A stretch of DNA of 64,000 nt, from contig NZ_AUGN01000013.1 of NCBI RefSeq assembly GCF_000422685.1, positions 1 to 64,000 on the forward strand, in the 5' to 3' direction. Made by a program: the position numbers and the translations under genes. The notes under the pieces are model-generated. The model was not told where the DNA came from. It was given only the letters and a program-made list of their open reading frames with translations, and made no database searches. This document shows, piece by piece, positions 52,574 through 60,807 of this stretch. The DNA comes from Flavobacterium gelidilacus DSM 15343 (GTDB lineage: Bacteria > Bacteroidota > Bacteroidia > Flavobacteriales > Flavobacteriaceae). Within the stretch, counting starts at the first letter, position 1; every line of letters begins with the position of its first letter.

Positions 52574-53197
52574 ATGAGCGAAGCATTAAAAGATACATAC
52601 AAAACCTTATCAAAACCATCAGAAGAAGTATTGTTCAAAGAAAAAAACAGTAAATTCTTTGGCTATGCTTTTCCTATAAATAATGAAGATGATGTTAAAG
52701 AAGCTTTAGAGTTACTGAAAAAGCAACATAATTCAGCTCGACATTTTTGTTATGCCTATCAATTGGGAACAGAAAGCATATCATATAGAGTCAACGATGA
52801 TGGCGAACCTAACAATAGCGCAGGAATGCCTATTTATGGCCAAATTCAATCTTTTGATGTCACTAATATATTAGTTGTAGTTATTCGTTATTTTGGTGGT
52901 GTTAAATTAGGTGTTGGAGGATTAATTAGTGCTTATAAAACTGCTGCTCAAATGGCTTTTGAAGTTGCCGATATTGTTGAAAAAACAATTGATGTTCATT
53001 TCATCATTTCTTTTGACTATAAGAACATGAATAAAGTCATGCGAATTATTAAAGAAAAAAACATCGAAATGGTTTCACAAACAATGGAAATGAGTTGTGA
53101 AATTGAAATTGCAACAAGAAAAAAAAATGCCGAAAATATATTCGACATTTTTAACTCAATTTATGAAATTATCATTAAAGAAAAGGTATCATTATAA
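52574..53197 (+). CDS. YigZ/IMPACT family protein
   Basis: This 207-residue protein has the IMPACT N-terminal domain signature SARHFCYAYQLG, RVNDDGEPNNSAGMPI and VVIRYFGGVKLGVGGLISAYK (in parts). The C-terminal ferredoxin-like DUF1949 domain (about 135-205) follows. In eukaryotes IMPACT regulates eIF2 kinase GCN2; the bacterial role is not settled. It starts 1 nt after the EamA stop and is convergent with the thioesterase gene (6-nt overlap). Confidence 0.9.
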   Translation: MSEALKDTYKTLSKPSEEVLFKEKNSKFFGYAFPINNEDDVKEALELLKKQHNSARHFCYAYQLGTESISYRVNDDGEPNNSAGMPIYGQIQSFDVTNILVVVIRYFGGVKLGVGGLISAYKTAAQMAFEVADIVEKTIDVHFIISFDYKNMNKVMRIIKEKNIEMVSQTMEMSCEIEIATRKKNAENIFDIFNSIYEIIIKEKVSL

Positions 53198-53593
53198 ATT
53201 TGATATTTTTTCTTTTACATAGCTAGGAGGAACTGTGGGTTTACCAGTTTTCATGTCTACAAAAACTAACATTGAGTAGCCAGTTGTTAATAACTCTTGT
53301 TTGTCGTTATAAATCTCATAGTCAAATTCTATCTTAACAGAGGTTTGACTTTTAAAGACCGTTTTTATCGTTAAAAGGTCATCGTAACGTGCTGGTTTTT
53401 TATAATTTACAGTTAAAGAAACAACAGGAAGCATAATTCCATTTTCTTCCATCCATTTATAGGAAACCCCCATGTTTCTTAACCATTCCACACGACCCAT
53501 CTCAAAATACTGGGCATAATTACCATGATAAACTACTCCCATTTGATCTGTTTCTGCATACCTTACTCGTACAGTAAATTGATATTCTTTCAT
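53192..53593 (-). CDS. YbgC/FadM-type acyl-CoA thioesterase
   Basis: This 133-residue hotdog-fold enzyme has the 4-hydroxybenzoyl-CoA thioesterase signature VRYAETDQMGVVYHGNYAQ with the catalytic Asp in ETDQMG. It is followed by FEMGRVEWLRNMGVSY and, later, TGYSMLVFVDMKTGKP. It hydrolyses acyl-CoA or acyl-ACP thioesters; chain-length preference is not readable. It is single and divergent from dnaA. The 192-nt gap between them holds the dnaA regulatory region. Confidence 0.9.
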   Translation of the reverse strand: MKEYQFTVRVRYAETDQMGVVYHGNYAQYFEMGRVEWLRNMGVSYKWMEENGIMLPVVSLTVNYKKPARYDDLLTIKTVFKSQTSVKIEFDYEIYNDKQELLTTGYSMLVFVDMKTGKPTVPPSYVKEKISNL

Positions 53594-53619
53594 ATATAAA
53601 TTATGTTAATTTTTTTCAT

Positions 53620-53735
53620 TACATTTGTTAATGAGCTTACGACATTTTTTTTTAGTAATCAACCCCCTTTTAATTTTTTTTATTAAAAAAATGTTCACAT
53701 ATTTGTTCTCCCGAAAATCGAGACACATATTTGTT
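53620..53735 (+). promoter_or_regulatory. dnaA upstream region with -7 box and direct repeats
   Basis: TACATTTG (53620-53627) fits the -7 consensus and lies 158 nt before the dnaA ATG. Further down the 12-mer CACATATTTGTT occurs twice (53696-53707 and 53724-53735), one start 28 nt after the other. No TTATCCACA DnaA box is visible, so an origin here is not supported. Confidence 0.45.
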
Positions 53736-53785
53736 GAAATCAACAAAGAAAAATTAATAAAAACATCACTAATAGAATTGAATTT

Positions 53786-55213
53786 ATGGCTAGAACTGCG
53801 CAATCAGTATGGGAAAACTGTTTAGATTTTATAAAAGATAACATTCAAGATCAAGCTTTTAAAACTTGGTTCGAACCTATCAAATCAGTTGAACTAACCG
53901 ACAACGCACTATATATTCAAGTTCCTAGTAAATTCTTTTATGAATGGCTAGAAGAACATTATGTTAAATTATTAAAAGTAGCTCTTACAAAAGAGCTTGG
54001 TCCATCGGCAAAGTTACTATATAAAATCAAAATGGAAAATACTTATGGTAATAATGTTCCTTATACAGAACAATTACCTAGCTCCCAACGTTCAAGCGTT
54101 AAGCCACAAGAAGTTGATTTTCCTATTGTAAATAAAAATGCTGAACTAAGAAATCCTTTCGTGATTCCTGGTATCAGAAATTTAAAGATTGAATCTCAAT
54201 TAAATCCAAATTATAGTTTTGACAATTTCCTTGAAGGTGATTCAAACAGATTGGCACGTAGTGCTGGTATGGCTGTAGCTAACAAGCCTGGAGGAACATC
54301 ATTTAATCCTCTTTTAATTTTTGGTGGTGTTGGATTAGGTAAAACGCATTTAGCTCACGCTATAGGTGTTGAAATCAAAGATAAATATCCTGAAAAAACA
54401 GTTTTATATATTTCGGCTGAAATTTTCACACAACAATATATAGATTCCGTTAAGAAAAACACTAGAAATGATTTCATTCACTTCTATCAATTAATTGACG
54501 TTTTAATTATTGATGATGTTCAATTCTTATCTGGAAAATCAGGAACTCAAGATGTATTCTTCCATATTTTTAATCATTTACATCAAAATGGAAAGCAAGT
54601 AATTCTTACTTCTGACAAGGCACCAATTGACATGCAAGATATCGAACAACGTTTGTTATCACGTTTCAAATGGGGACTTTCTGCAGAATTACACCAACCA
54701 GATTACGAAACTAGAGTTTCTATCTTGAAGAATATTCTTTACAGAGATGGTGTAGAGATGCCTGATGAAATTATTGAATATGTTGCCAAAAATATAAAAT
54801 CGAATGTTAGAGAATTAGAAGGAGCAATTATTTCTTTAATTGCACAATCTTCATTTAACAAAAGAGAAATAACCGTTGAATTAGCTAAACAAATTGTAGA
54901 GAAATTTGTTAAGAATGTAAAACGTGAAATTTCTATAGACTATATTCAAAAAGTTGTTTCAGAATATTTTCAATTGGATTTAGATATTTTACAGTCAAAA
55001 ACTAGAAAAAGACATGTGGTTCAAGCGCGTCAATTAGCTATGTTTTTTGCTAAAAAATATACTAAAAATTCACTAGCAAATATTGGTTCACAAATTGGAG
55101 ATAGAGATCATGCTACTGTACTTCATGCTTGTAAAACAGTTGACAACTTAGTTTCTACTGACAAGCAATTCAAGAAATTTGTAGAAGATATCAACAAGAA
55201 ATTATCATTATAA
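53786..55213 (+). CDS. dnaA: Chromosomal replication initiator DnaA
   Basis: This 475-residue AAA+ initiator opens the replication origin. Domain I covers about 1-85 (VWENCLDFIKDNIQDQAFKTWFEPI, in parts). A short linker follows. AAA+ domain III has Walker A GGVGLGKTH at 180-188, Walker B VLIIDDVQFL near 239-248 and sensor II RELEGAI. Domain IV ends with the DNA-binding signature DRDHATVLHACK. The length is typical. dnaN does not follow; the LMW phosphatase gene starts 1 nt after the stop, an arrangement usual in Flavobacteria. Confidence 0.97.
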   Translation: MARTAQSVWENCLDFIKDNIQDQAFKTWFEPIKSVELTDNALYIQVPSKFFYEWLEEHYVKLLKVALTKELGPSAKLLYKIKMENTYGNNVPYTEQLPSSQRSSVKPQEVDFPIVNKNAELRNPFVIPGIRNLKIESQLNPNYSFDNFLEGDSNRLARSAGMAVANKPGGTSFNPLLIFGGVGLGKTHLAHAIGVEIKDKYPEKTVLYISAEIFTQQYIDSVKKNTRNDFIHFYQLIDVLIIDDVQFLSGKSGTQDVFFHIFNHLHQNGKQVILTSDKAPIDMQDIEQRLLSRFKWGLSAELHQPDYETRVSILKNILYRDGVEMPDEIIEYVAKNIKSNVRELEGAIISLIAQSSFNKREITVELAKQIVEKFVKNVKREISIDYIQKVVSEYFQLDLDILQSKTRKRHVVQARQLAMFFAKKYTKNSLANIGSQIGDRDHATVLHACKTVDNLVSTDKQFKKFVEDINKKLSL

Positions 55214-55214
55214 A

Positions 55215-55679
55215 ATGATGGTTAAAGTTGTAATGGTTTGCCTTGGAAACATTTGTCGTTCTCCGTTGGCAGAAGGAATCTTACAATCAAAAGTTAATAA
55301 GAATATTTTTGTTGATAGTGCTGGAACTGCAAATTACCATGTTGGTGAATTACCAGACAAACGATCCATAGCTGTGGCAAAAATCCATGGAATTGATATT
55401 ACAAATCAACGTTGCAAACACTTTACTTCAAAACATTTTGAAGAATTTGATGCTATTTATGTAATGGATAAATCCAATTATGAAAATGTAATTAAATTAG
55501 CTTCTTCGGAAAAAGACAAACAAAAAGTCAAGTTAATTTTAAACGAATTATACCCAAATCAAGACCTAGAAGTTCCTGATCCTTATTATGGTGGCGAAGA
55601 TGGTTTTGAAAATGTTTATCAAATGCTCGACAAAGCTTGTGATGTTATTGCAAAAAACTTAAGAACTGATTCAAAATAG
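55215..55679 (+). CDS. Low-molecular-weight protein tyrosine phosphatase
   Basis: This 154-residue enzyme (153 if the second ATG is used) has the P-loop CLGNICRSPLAEG near residue 9, with the C-x5-R active site, and the general acid Asp in VPDPYYGG. The sequence starts MMVKVVMVC, so the first methionine is uncertain. LMW phosphatases often reverse bacterial tyrosine kinases in polysaccharide export, but none is near. It directly follows dnaA. Confidence 0.9.
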   Translation: MMVKVVMVCLGNICRSPLAEGILQSKVNKNIFVDSAGTANYHVGELPDKRSIAVAKIHGIDITNQRCKHFTSKHFEEFDAIYVMDKSNYENVIKLASSEKDKQKVKLILNELYPNQDLEVPDPYYGGEDGFENVYQMLDKACDVIAKNLRTDSK

Positions 55680-55704
55680 ATTTCTATTTGCTTTACAAAT
55701 TACT

Positions 55705-55712
55705 TACTTTTG
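55705..55712 (+). promoter_or_regulatory. -7 box of RsmI-like gene
   Basis: TACTTTTG ends 21 nt before the ATG at 55734. Confidence 0.55.
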
Positions 55713-55733
55713 TAAGGAATCAATATTTTTAAT

Positions 55734-56474
55734 ATGAAACCTATTCAACTTTTAGGAAAACTTTATTTAATTCCGTGTACATTATCAAATCCTGGTGAAA
55801 CTACAGTTGTTCCAGAGGATGTTTTGCCACAAAGCATTAAAAGAACAATAGATTTTATAGACTATTATATTGTTGAAAACGAAAAAACAGCTAGACGCTT
55901 TATTAAAAGTATTCATCCAGAAAAGAAGCAACCTTCTTTAAATATTTCATTATTAAACAAACACACTGATGTTTCCGATTATAATGAAATGATTAAACCT
56001 TTGCTAGATGGAAATAATATTGGTTTATTAAGCGAATCAGGTTGTCCTGGTGTTGCAGATCCTGGTGCGGTAATAGTAAAACTAGCACACGAAAAAGGAA
56101 TTCAAGTTATTCCTTTAGTTGGACCAAGTTCAATTTTGTTGGCTGTTATGGCTAGCGGAATGAACGGACAAAGTTTTGCTTTCAATGGCTATTTACCTAT
56201 TGATAAGAATGAGAAAAAAGTAGCTATAAAGAGTTTAGAACGATTGTCATTTGAGAAAAACCAATCACAATTATTTATAGAAACTCCGTATAGAAATAAT
56301 AAAATTTTTGAAGATATTTTACAAGCCTTACAACCAAATACACATTTATGCGTAGCTTGTGATATTACTTTGCCTACTGAATTTATCAAAACAAAAACAG
56401 TAAAAGAATGGCAAAAAAATAAGGTCGATTTACATAACCGACCTTGCATTTTTATTATTCATAAAATGAATTAA
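55734..56474 (+). CDS. RsmI-like tetrapyrrole-methylase-fold SAM methyltransferase
   Basis: This 246-residue protein has the TP-methylase pattern of the RsmI group: GKLYLIPCTLSNPGE, IGLLSESGCPGVADPGAVIV, PLVGPSSILLAVMASGMNGQSFAF (in parts) and FIETPYRNNKI. RsmI methylates C1402 of 16S rRNA. This protein is shorter and more divergent than typical RsmI (about 280) and the N-terminus differs, so it may be a paralogue with another target. It is convergent with the next gene with no gap. Confidence 0.82.
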   Translation: MKPIQLLGKLYLIPCTLSNPGETTVVPEDVLPQSIKRTIDFIDYYIVENEKTARRFIKSIHPEKKQPSLNISLLNKHTDVSDYNEMIKPLLDGNNIGLLSESGCPGVADPGAVIVKLAHEKGIQVIPLVGPSSILLAVMASGMNGQSFAFNGYLPIDKNEKKVAIKSLERLSFEKNQSQLFIETPYRNNKIFEDILQALQPNTHLCVACDITLPTEFIKTKTVKEWQKNKVDLHNRPCIFIIHKMN

Positions 56475-57119
56475 TTAATTCATTTTTACTTTTGCATTTC
56501 TATCTGCTTTAATATGAGAAATATCGTAGGATGCAAATTTCTTGATATAACTTCTTAAAGAAGTTCCAAATCCATCTTTAAATCCATTATGACCATTACT
56601 TCTTAAGTATTTTTTCACAGAACCTGCACCACTTAAATGAGCGGCTGCGATAATTCCTGATTCAGTTATTTCAACCCCATTCATAACTCTTCCGCTATAA
56701 GTTTCAATTTCTTTACGCAATTCCCATTTGTTTTTAGCAACTAAGGCTTTAAAAGCTTTATCCTGAATAGAAACATTGTTTAAAAAATTTTGAAAATCAT
56801 AAACACCAACAGCTCTTAATGTGCTTTTACCAAATTGGTATTTACCCATGTAACCATAAGGGTTAACTAAAGTACTTTTTCCTCTTGATTCCTTGTAAGC
56901 AATTGCTTGTCTAAATCCGATATAAGTTTTTCCTACATAAGGAATTTTAGTCAGAAATTCGAATTCTTCTGTTTCACCTTCTGTAGGAACATGGTAATTA
57001 ATTACCTCATCTTCCTCTAAATGAAACCCTTCAACTTTATCAATTTTAAAACTACTAAAGCCAACTATTGCCAAAGTAAGTGAACTTAATAAACCTGTAA
57101 AAAATATAAATTTTTTCAT
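56475..57119 (-). CDS. Exported lysozyme-fold protein
   Basis: This 214-residue protein has an N-terminal signal or anchor (KFIFFTGLLSSLTLAIVGFSSF). A short acidic linker follows, then a lysozyme-like domain from about 65. It contains FRQAIAYKESRGKSTLVNPYGYMGKYQFG in parts; Glu in YKESRG is the candidate catalytic acid and GYMGKYQFG resembles the GLT/SLT loop. Later GIIAAAHLSGAGSVKKYL is also typical. It probably cuts peptidoglycan, although the second catalytic features are not certain. Monocistronic with its own -7 box. Confidence 0.75.
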   Translation of the reverse strand: MKKFIFFTGLLSSLTLAIVGFSSFKIDKVEGFHLEEDEVINYHVPTEGETEEFEFLTKIPYVGKTYIGFRQAIAYKESRGKSTLVNPYGYMGKYQFGKSTLRAVGVYDFQNFLNNVSIQDKAFKALVAKNKWELRKEIETYSGRVMNGVEITESGIIAAAHLSGAGSVKKYLRSNGHNGFKDGFGTSLRSYIKKFASYDISHIKADRNAKVKMN

Positions 57120-57167
57120 TTTTTTTCTTTAAACAGAAATGCAAAACACTTCTGTAAATTGAGCCTG

Positions 57168-57175
57168 CAAATATA
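57168..57175 (-). promoter_or_regulatory. -7 box of lysozyme-fold protein gene
   Basis: TATATTTG on the minus strand, 48 nt before the ATG at 57119. Confidence 0.55.
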
Positions 57176-57217
57176 CAAAAAATATTATACAATTGATTTA
57201 CAGTGTGTTAAATTTTT

Positions 57218-58135
57218 CTAAAAGAAGAATCCGTAAGCCCTAAAGTCCTTATTAGAATTGAGTTGCAGCGTTGGAGCAGGTATTTTTATGGTGTTAAAAA
57301 TAGAAAAAACTGTCTTTAAAAAGTGTGAGTTTGTTTCGATTTTCGTCAAGTCAACGTCAAAACTTAAGTAAAACTGACGATATTCGTTTTGAATATATCC
57401 ATTTGTAAAAGCATCATCTTTTGTTCCAAACAACATTCCAGAACCACCATAACCAATAGCCAAATTTAACCATTTGGGTACAAATTCTAATTTTGTAAAG
57501 GAATATATATTGAAAGACAACCAATAATTTTGTCCATTATAATCTTTTAAGACTTGTTCTAATGCTGTTTCCCCTAAAGTATTTGGCCTTAATGATGGGA
57601 AATTTGTTTTATGATAAGAAAATTTTGGTGTGATGCGTTGTTCCTTCCAAAGTAATTCTTGCGAAACATATAAGGCCGTTCCTGATACATTTGCAATAAT
57701 ATCTCCTGAGGAAGCTCCCCATTCAGAAGAATATCCGTCAAAGACCTCAACAACTGTTAGAAATCCTAAACCTATTGTTGAACCATAAATTAATTGTTCT
57801 TTTTTTGAAGCACCAGACCATTCTAAAGCCTCTGCTCCCATTCTACCTAAATGATACGAGGAATACATGTGCCCCATTTTATCCATTTGAAGCCATTCTT
57901 CATTATCGTTGATAAAATGAAATTTAGATTTATCGTAATCTTTGTACCAAAGTTGGTTTAGACCAATAAGAGTTGTCCCTAAAACAGCAGCTTCTGTAAT
58001 ATAAACAGTAGTTTTTCTACTTGAATTTAAAGAATCTGAAGGTGTTAAAAACTGATTTATTTTTGATTGAGAAAAACTACTTGCACTAATAAATACAAAA
58101 AAGAGTAACTTACTTAGCCCCGATGGGAATGGCAT
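57218..58135 (-). CDS. DUF2279 family outer-envelope protein whose start lies in a repeat
   Basis: The protein has 305 residues when started at the ATG at 58135, which directly gives a signal peptide (SGLSKLLFFVFISASSFSQ). DUF2279 features include FHFINDNEEWLQMDKMGHMY, SSYHLGRMGAEALEW, VEVFDGYSSEWGASSGDIIAN and a barrel-like end (FRAYGFFF), so it is probably an outer-membrane or periplasmic protein. The frame extends 24 codons to an ATG at 58207, but those codons are translated repeat. The ATG at 58135 and residues 1-7 (MPFPSGL) are themselves part of dispersed repeat copy B. Last gene of the dapF-mltG group. Confidence 0.78.
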   Translation of the reverse strand: MPFPSGLSKLLFFVFISASSFSQSKINQFLTPSDSLNSSRKTTVYITEAAVLGTTLIGLNQLWYKDYDKSKFHFINDNEEWLQMDKMGHMYSSYHLGRMGAEALEWSGASKKEQLIYGSTIGLGFLTVVEVFDGYSSEWGASSGDIIANVSGTALYVSQELLWKEQRITPKFSYHKTNFPSLRPNTLGETALEQVLKDYNGQNYWLSFNIYSFTKLEFVPKWLNLAIGYGGSGMLFGTKDDAFTNGYIQNEYRQFYLSFDVDLTKIETNSHFLKTVFSIFNTIKIPAPTLQLNSNKDFRAYGFFF

Positions 58136-58182
58136 CCTTTTTTGTTTTTTTAACAAAAAAGATAGAATGGACAGCGGGAAAA
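58116..58182 (-). repeat. Dispersed hairpin repeat, copy B (overlaps a gene start)
   Basis: AGCCCCGATGGGAATGGCAT, then a CCTTTTTTT...AAAAAAG hairpin, then GGACAGCGGGAAA. It aligns end to end with copy A at 4681-4755. On the minus strand it reads into the DUF2279 gene, and the AAAAAAGGATG within it supplies ribosome-binding context and start codon. Confidence 0.75.
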
Positions 58183-58213
58183 TGGATTCTAAGTCAGCTC
58201 TAGCCATTTGCTT

Positions 58214-59257
58214 CTAACGATTAATCCCTAATTTAGTAACCCATTCAGCATATTTTCTAGCATTAACTTGATGTGCAGCATAATTAGAAGCAAAATCGTG
58301 ATAACCCATTCGATCAACACTTGCACAAAAATAAATATAATCGTGTTTTTCTGCATTTAAAACTGCATCAATTGCAGAAATATCTGGCATTGCAATTGGT
58401 CCAGGAGGCAAACCTAAATTGATATATGTATTATAAGGTGAAATCGTTCCTTGTGTATCTTTACTATAAACGCGTTTAATGACTTGATCAAAATCTCCAG
58501 AAGCTTTTTTCATGGCAAAAATAACAGTTGGATCAGCTTGTAAGGGCATATTTTGTTCTAAACGATTTAGGTAAACTCCAGCTATTCTTGGTCTTTCATC
58601 AATTTTTGCAGTTTCTTTATGTACAATTGAAGCTAAAACAGAAACTTGAATTGGTGTCAAATTTTTATTTAAAGCTTTCGATATTCTTTCTTCGTTCCAG
58701 AATTTTTTATATTCAGAAGCCATTTTGTCTGCAATTTTATCGGCAGAAGTATTCCAGTAAAACTCATAAGTATTTGGAATAAACATCGCTAAAATAGTAT
58801 CATCATCAAATCCGTTTGTTTCCATAAATTCTGGATTTGTGAACGCTTTCATTAGTGAAGTACTGTCTGGTTCCATTTGAGTAGCTAGTCGTTGTGCTAA
58901 TTTACCCAATGTTTCTTGGTTGTTAAAAGCTAATTTCACAGGCACATTGCTCTTCATTGCTCTTACTATATCAAAACTTGTCATGTTTTTTTTAAGTAAA
59001 AACTTGCCTTCTTTAACATTGGAAGCATAATCTCTTTTTTGAGCTACAAAATCAAACTTATCCATATCCTTTACAAAAGGACTAACAATTTCTTTTACTT
59101 GTTCATATGTTGAATTTGAAGGAACATACACAAAAACTTCTTTTTGGTTAAAAGTAGTATTTGCTGTAAATGCCTTATTATATACATAAAAAGTAATGAT
59201 TCCAGCAATAACAATTCCGACAACTGCAATTATTGCGATTAATTTTTTAAAGTTCAA
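58214..59257 (-). CDS. mltG: Endolytic murein transglycosylase MltG
   Basis: This 347-residue inner-membrane enzyme cuts nascent glycan strands and so sets their length. One N-terminal membrane helix (LIAIIAVVGIVIAGIITFYV) is followed by a LysM-like part. The YceG domain carries LASIVHKETAKIDERPRIAGVYLNRL in parts, with catalytic Glu215 (HKET, aligned with E. coli Glu218). Further motifs are LQADPTVIFA and YNTYINLGLPPGPI. The length is typical. It lies between GNAT and DUF2279 genes, 4 nt after the GNAT stop. Confidence 0.95.
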   Translation of the reverse strand: MNFKKLIAIIAVVGIVIAGIITFYVYNKAFTANTTFNQKEVFVYVPSNSTYEQVKEIVSPFVKDMDKFDFVAQKRDYASNVKEGKFLLKKNMTSFDIVRAMKSNVPVKLAFNNQETLGKLAQRLATQMEPDSTSLMKAFTNPEFMETNGFDDDTILAMFIPNTYEFYWNTSADKIADKMASEYKKFWNEERISKALNKNLTPIQVSVLASIVHKETAKIDERPRIAGVYLNRLEQNMPLQADPTVIFAMKKASGDFDQVIKRVYSKDTQGTISPYNTYINLGLPPGPIAMPDISAIDAVLNAEKHDYIYFCASVDRMGYHDFASNYAAHQVNARKYAEWVTKLGINR

Positions 59258-59261
59258 AGTA

Positions 59262-59795
59262 TTAATATTTTGTGTTAATTAATTGATACAAAGCTTCATC
59301 TTTATAGAGATTATTGACTTTATTCCATTGTTTTTTTATTCCGATTAATTCGAAGCCAAATTTAGCAAAAAGTGCTATACTGATTTCATTTTCTGTACCA
59401 ATATTTGCATAAAGTTGATTTAATTGTAAATGTGTGAAACAATAGTTGATTAAAAGTTGTAACGCTTCTGAACCAATTCCGTTTTCTCTGTTGCTTGTTT
59501 GGTGAATTATTATTCCAATTCCTGCTCGGTTATTTGTTGGGTCGAAATCAAACAAATCTATTAATCCTAATGCTTCATCAGAATCATTTAGACAAATAGC
59601 TAAACGCAATTGCTTGGCTTCATAAATATCTTGATGAGCATTTTCTAAATATTGTTTTATTAGAAATCTACTATAAGGAGTTTGTGTATTACTTACCTTC
59701 CAAATAGATTCGTCATTCTCTATACTGTAGATAAATGCTAAATCTTCTGGCTCAAGTGCTCGTAAATAAATACTATTTCCTTTTAGGGTTGTCAA
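59262..59795 (-). CDS. RimJ/RimL-like GNAT acetyltransferase
   Basis: This 177-residue protein has the RimJ/L pattern: GNSIYLRALEPEDLAFIYSIEN, then ALGLIDLFDFDPTNNRAGIGIII, the CoA loop NRENGIGSEALQLLINYCF and the end LFAKFGFELIGIKKQWN (all in parts). Such enzymes acetylate protein N-termini or small amines; target unknown. It starts 4 nt after the stop of a 29-codon micro-ORF and is followed by mltG with a 4-nt gap. Confidence 0.85.
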   Translation of the reverse strand: MTTLKGNSIYLRALEPEDLAFIYSIENDESIWKVSNTQTPYSRFLIKQYLENAHQDIYEAKQLRLAICLNDSDEALGLIDLFDFDPTNNRAGIGIIIHQTSNRENGIGSEALQLLINYCFTHLQLNQLYANIGTENEISIALFAKFGFELIGIKKQWNKVNNLYKDEALYQLINTKY

Positions 59796-59799
59796 ACTA

Positions 59800-59889
59800 T
59801 TATTCGTCTTTTTTCTTCATTAATATAGCTATTGCCACACCAATTACTATCATTATTAAAACCAAAAATATCACAAAAATTGCCATCAT
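59800..59889 (-). CDS. Unlisted 29-residue single-helix membrane micro-ORF
   Basis: An ATG at 59887-59889 (followed by a second ATG) opens a 30-codon frame to TAA at 59800-59802. The product is one uninterrupted hydrophobic helix (AIFVIFLVLIMIVIGVAIAI) with the polar end MKKKDE, the usual shape of small membrane proteins. It fills the gap between dapF (stop at 59895, 5 nt away) and the GNAT gene (start at 59795, 4 nt away). That spacing is typical of an operon gene and not of random sequence. Family unknown. Confidence 0.6.
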   Translation of the reverse strand: MMAIFVIFLVLIMIVIGVAIAILMKKKDE

Positions 59890-59894
59890 AACTT

Positions 59895-60677
59895 TTAACT
59901 GTTTATTGTTCCTTCAAAAACAAAAGTTGCTGGCCCAATTAAAAACACGTTAGTGAATTTATTGTTCTCAACATCAAATTTTACTTTCAACTTTCCGCCT
60001 TCAACATTTAAATTTATTTCTTTACTTGAAGATTTTCCTGTTTTATACATTGCAATTGCTACAGCAGTTACACCTGTTCCGCAAGACAATGTTTCATCTT
60101 CAACACCACGTTCATAAGTTCTTACTGAAAAAATGTTATTTTCTAATTGCTTTACAAAGTTAACATTACTTCCTGCATTTCCATATAAATCAGAATATCT
60201 AATTTTTGAACCTTCGCTTTTTACTTCAAAATTTTGCAAATCATCCACTAAAGTAACATGATGTGGTGAACCTGTATTCAAAAAAGTATAATTATTTTCA
60301 ACTTTTATATCGTCAACATCTGTCATTTGAAGAGAGACTATTCCATCTTTATTAATTGTTGCAAAATGCAAGCCATCAACAGCTTCGAAAGTTGCTTCGT
60401 CTAAAATAACATTCATTTGTTTGGCAAAAGATACTAAACATCTTCCACCGTTTCCACACATTGAACTTTCGTTTCCATCTGAATTATAATAAACCATTTT
60501 AAAATCTAACTCAGCATGATTTTCTAATAGAATTAAACCATCAGCACCAATTCCGAATCGCCTATCGCACAAGTAGGCAATAAGTTTGGTATCATTTTTG
60601 GGAAAGGTATCTTGACGGTTATCAATCATGACAAAGTCATTTCCAGTACCTTGATATTTGTAAAAAAGTATTTTCAT
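59895..60677 (-). CDS. dapF: Diaminopimelate epimerase
   Basis: This 260-residue enzyme converts LL- to meso-diaminopimelate for peptidoglycan and lysine. The start at 60677 (MKILFYKYQGTGNDFVMIDN) is chosen because the -7 box lies 16 nt upstream; nine in-frame codons before it are dropped. The two catalytic cysteines are Cys74 (SSMCGNGGRC) and the one in DETLSCGTGVTA near 205, both present. Other motifs are RRFGIGADGLIL and NTGSPHHVTLV. First gene of a dapF - micro-ORF - GNAT - mltG - DUF2279 group. Confidence 0.95.
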   Translation of the reverse strand: MKILFYKYQGTGNDFVMIDNRQDTFPKNDTKLIAYLCDRRFGIGADGLILLENHAELDFKMVYYNSDGNESSMCGNGGRCLVSFAKQMNVILDEATFEAVDGLHFATINKDGIVSLQMTDVDDIKVENNYTFLNTGSPHHVTLVDDLQNFEVKSEGSKIRYSDLYGNAGSNVNFVKQLENNIFSVRTYERGVEDETLSCGTGVTAVAIAMYKTGKSSSKEINLNVEGGKLKVKFDVENNKFTNVFLIGPATFVFEGTINS

Positions 60678-60693
60678 AAAAATTTTGTTAATG

Positions 60694-60701
60694 CAAAAGT
60701 A
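60694..60701 (-). promoter_or_regulatory. -7 box of dapF group
   Basis: TACTTTTG on the minus strand ends 16 nt before the dapF ATG. Confidence 0.6.
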
Positions 60702-60807
60702 CAAATATTAATAAGATGTTAAACATTGTTAATCGAGCGTTAAACCAATTTTATATAAAATTATATATATGTAATTTTAACCTATTAATTATTTAAATAA
60801 AAAAAGA

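Noticed and set aside
53594..53785. Replication origin next to dnaA
   Set aside because: No TTATCCACA-like DnaA boxes or AT-rich 13-mer set was found here, and dnaN is not adjacent. An origin cannot be supported from this window.
53625..53825. Plus-strand frame of 66 codons between the thioesterase gene and dnaA
   Set aside because: It runs into dnaA in another frame, contains the repeated 12-mers and an AT-rich tract, and has no protein-like pattern beyond chance hydrophobicity. A regulatory region is the simpler reading.
56421..56446. Inverted repeat AAGGTCG...CGACCTT near the end of the RsmI-like gene
   Set aside because: It lies within the coding region, has a 10-nt loop and no T-run behind it, so it is not a convincing terminator.
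58136..58207. Start of the DUF2279 gene at the ATG at 58207
   Set aside because: The 24 extra residues are translated repeat and would precede a good signal peptide, which argues for the ATG at 58135.
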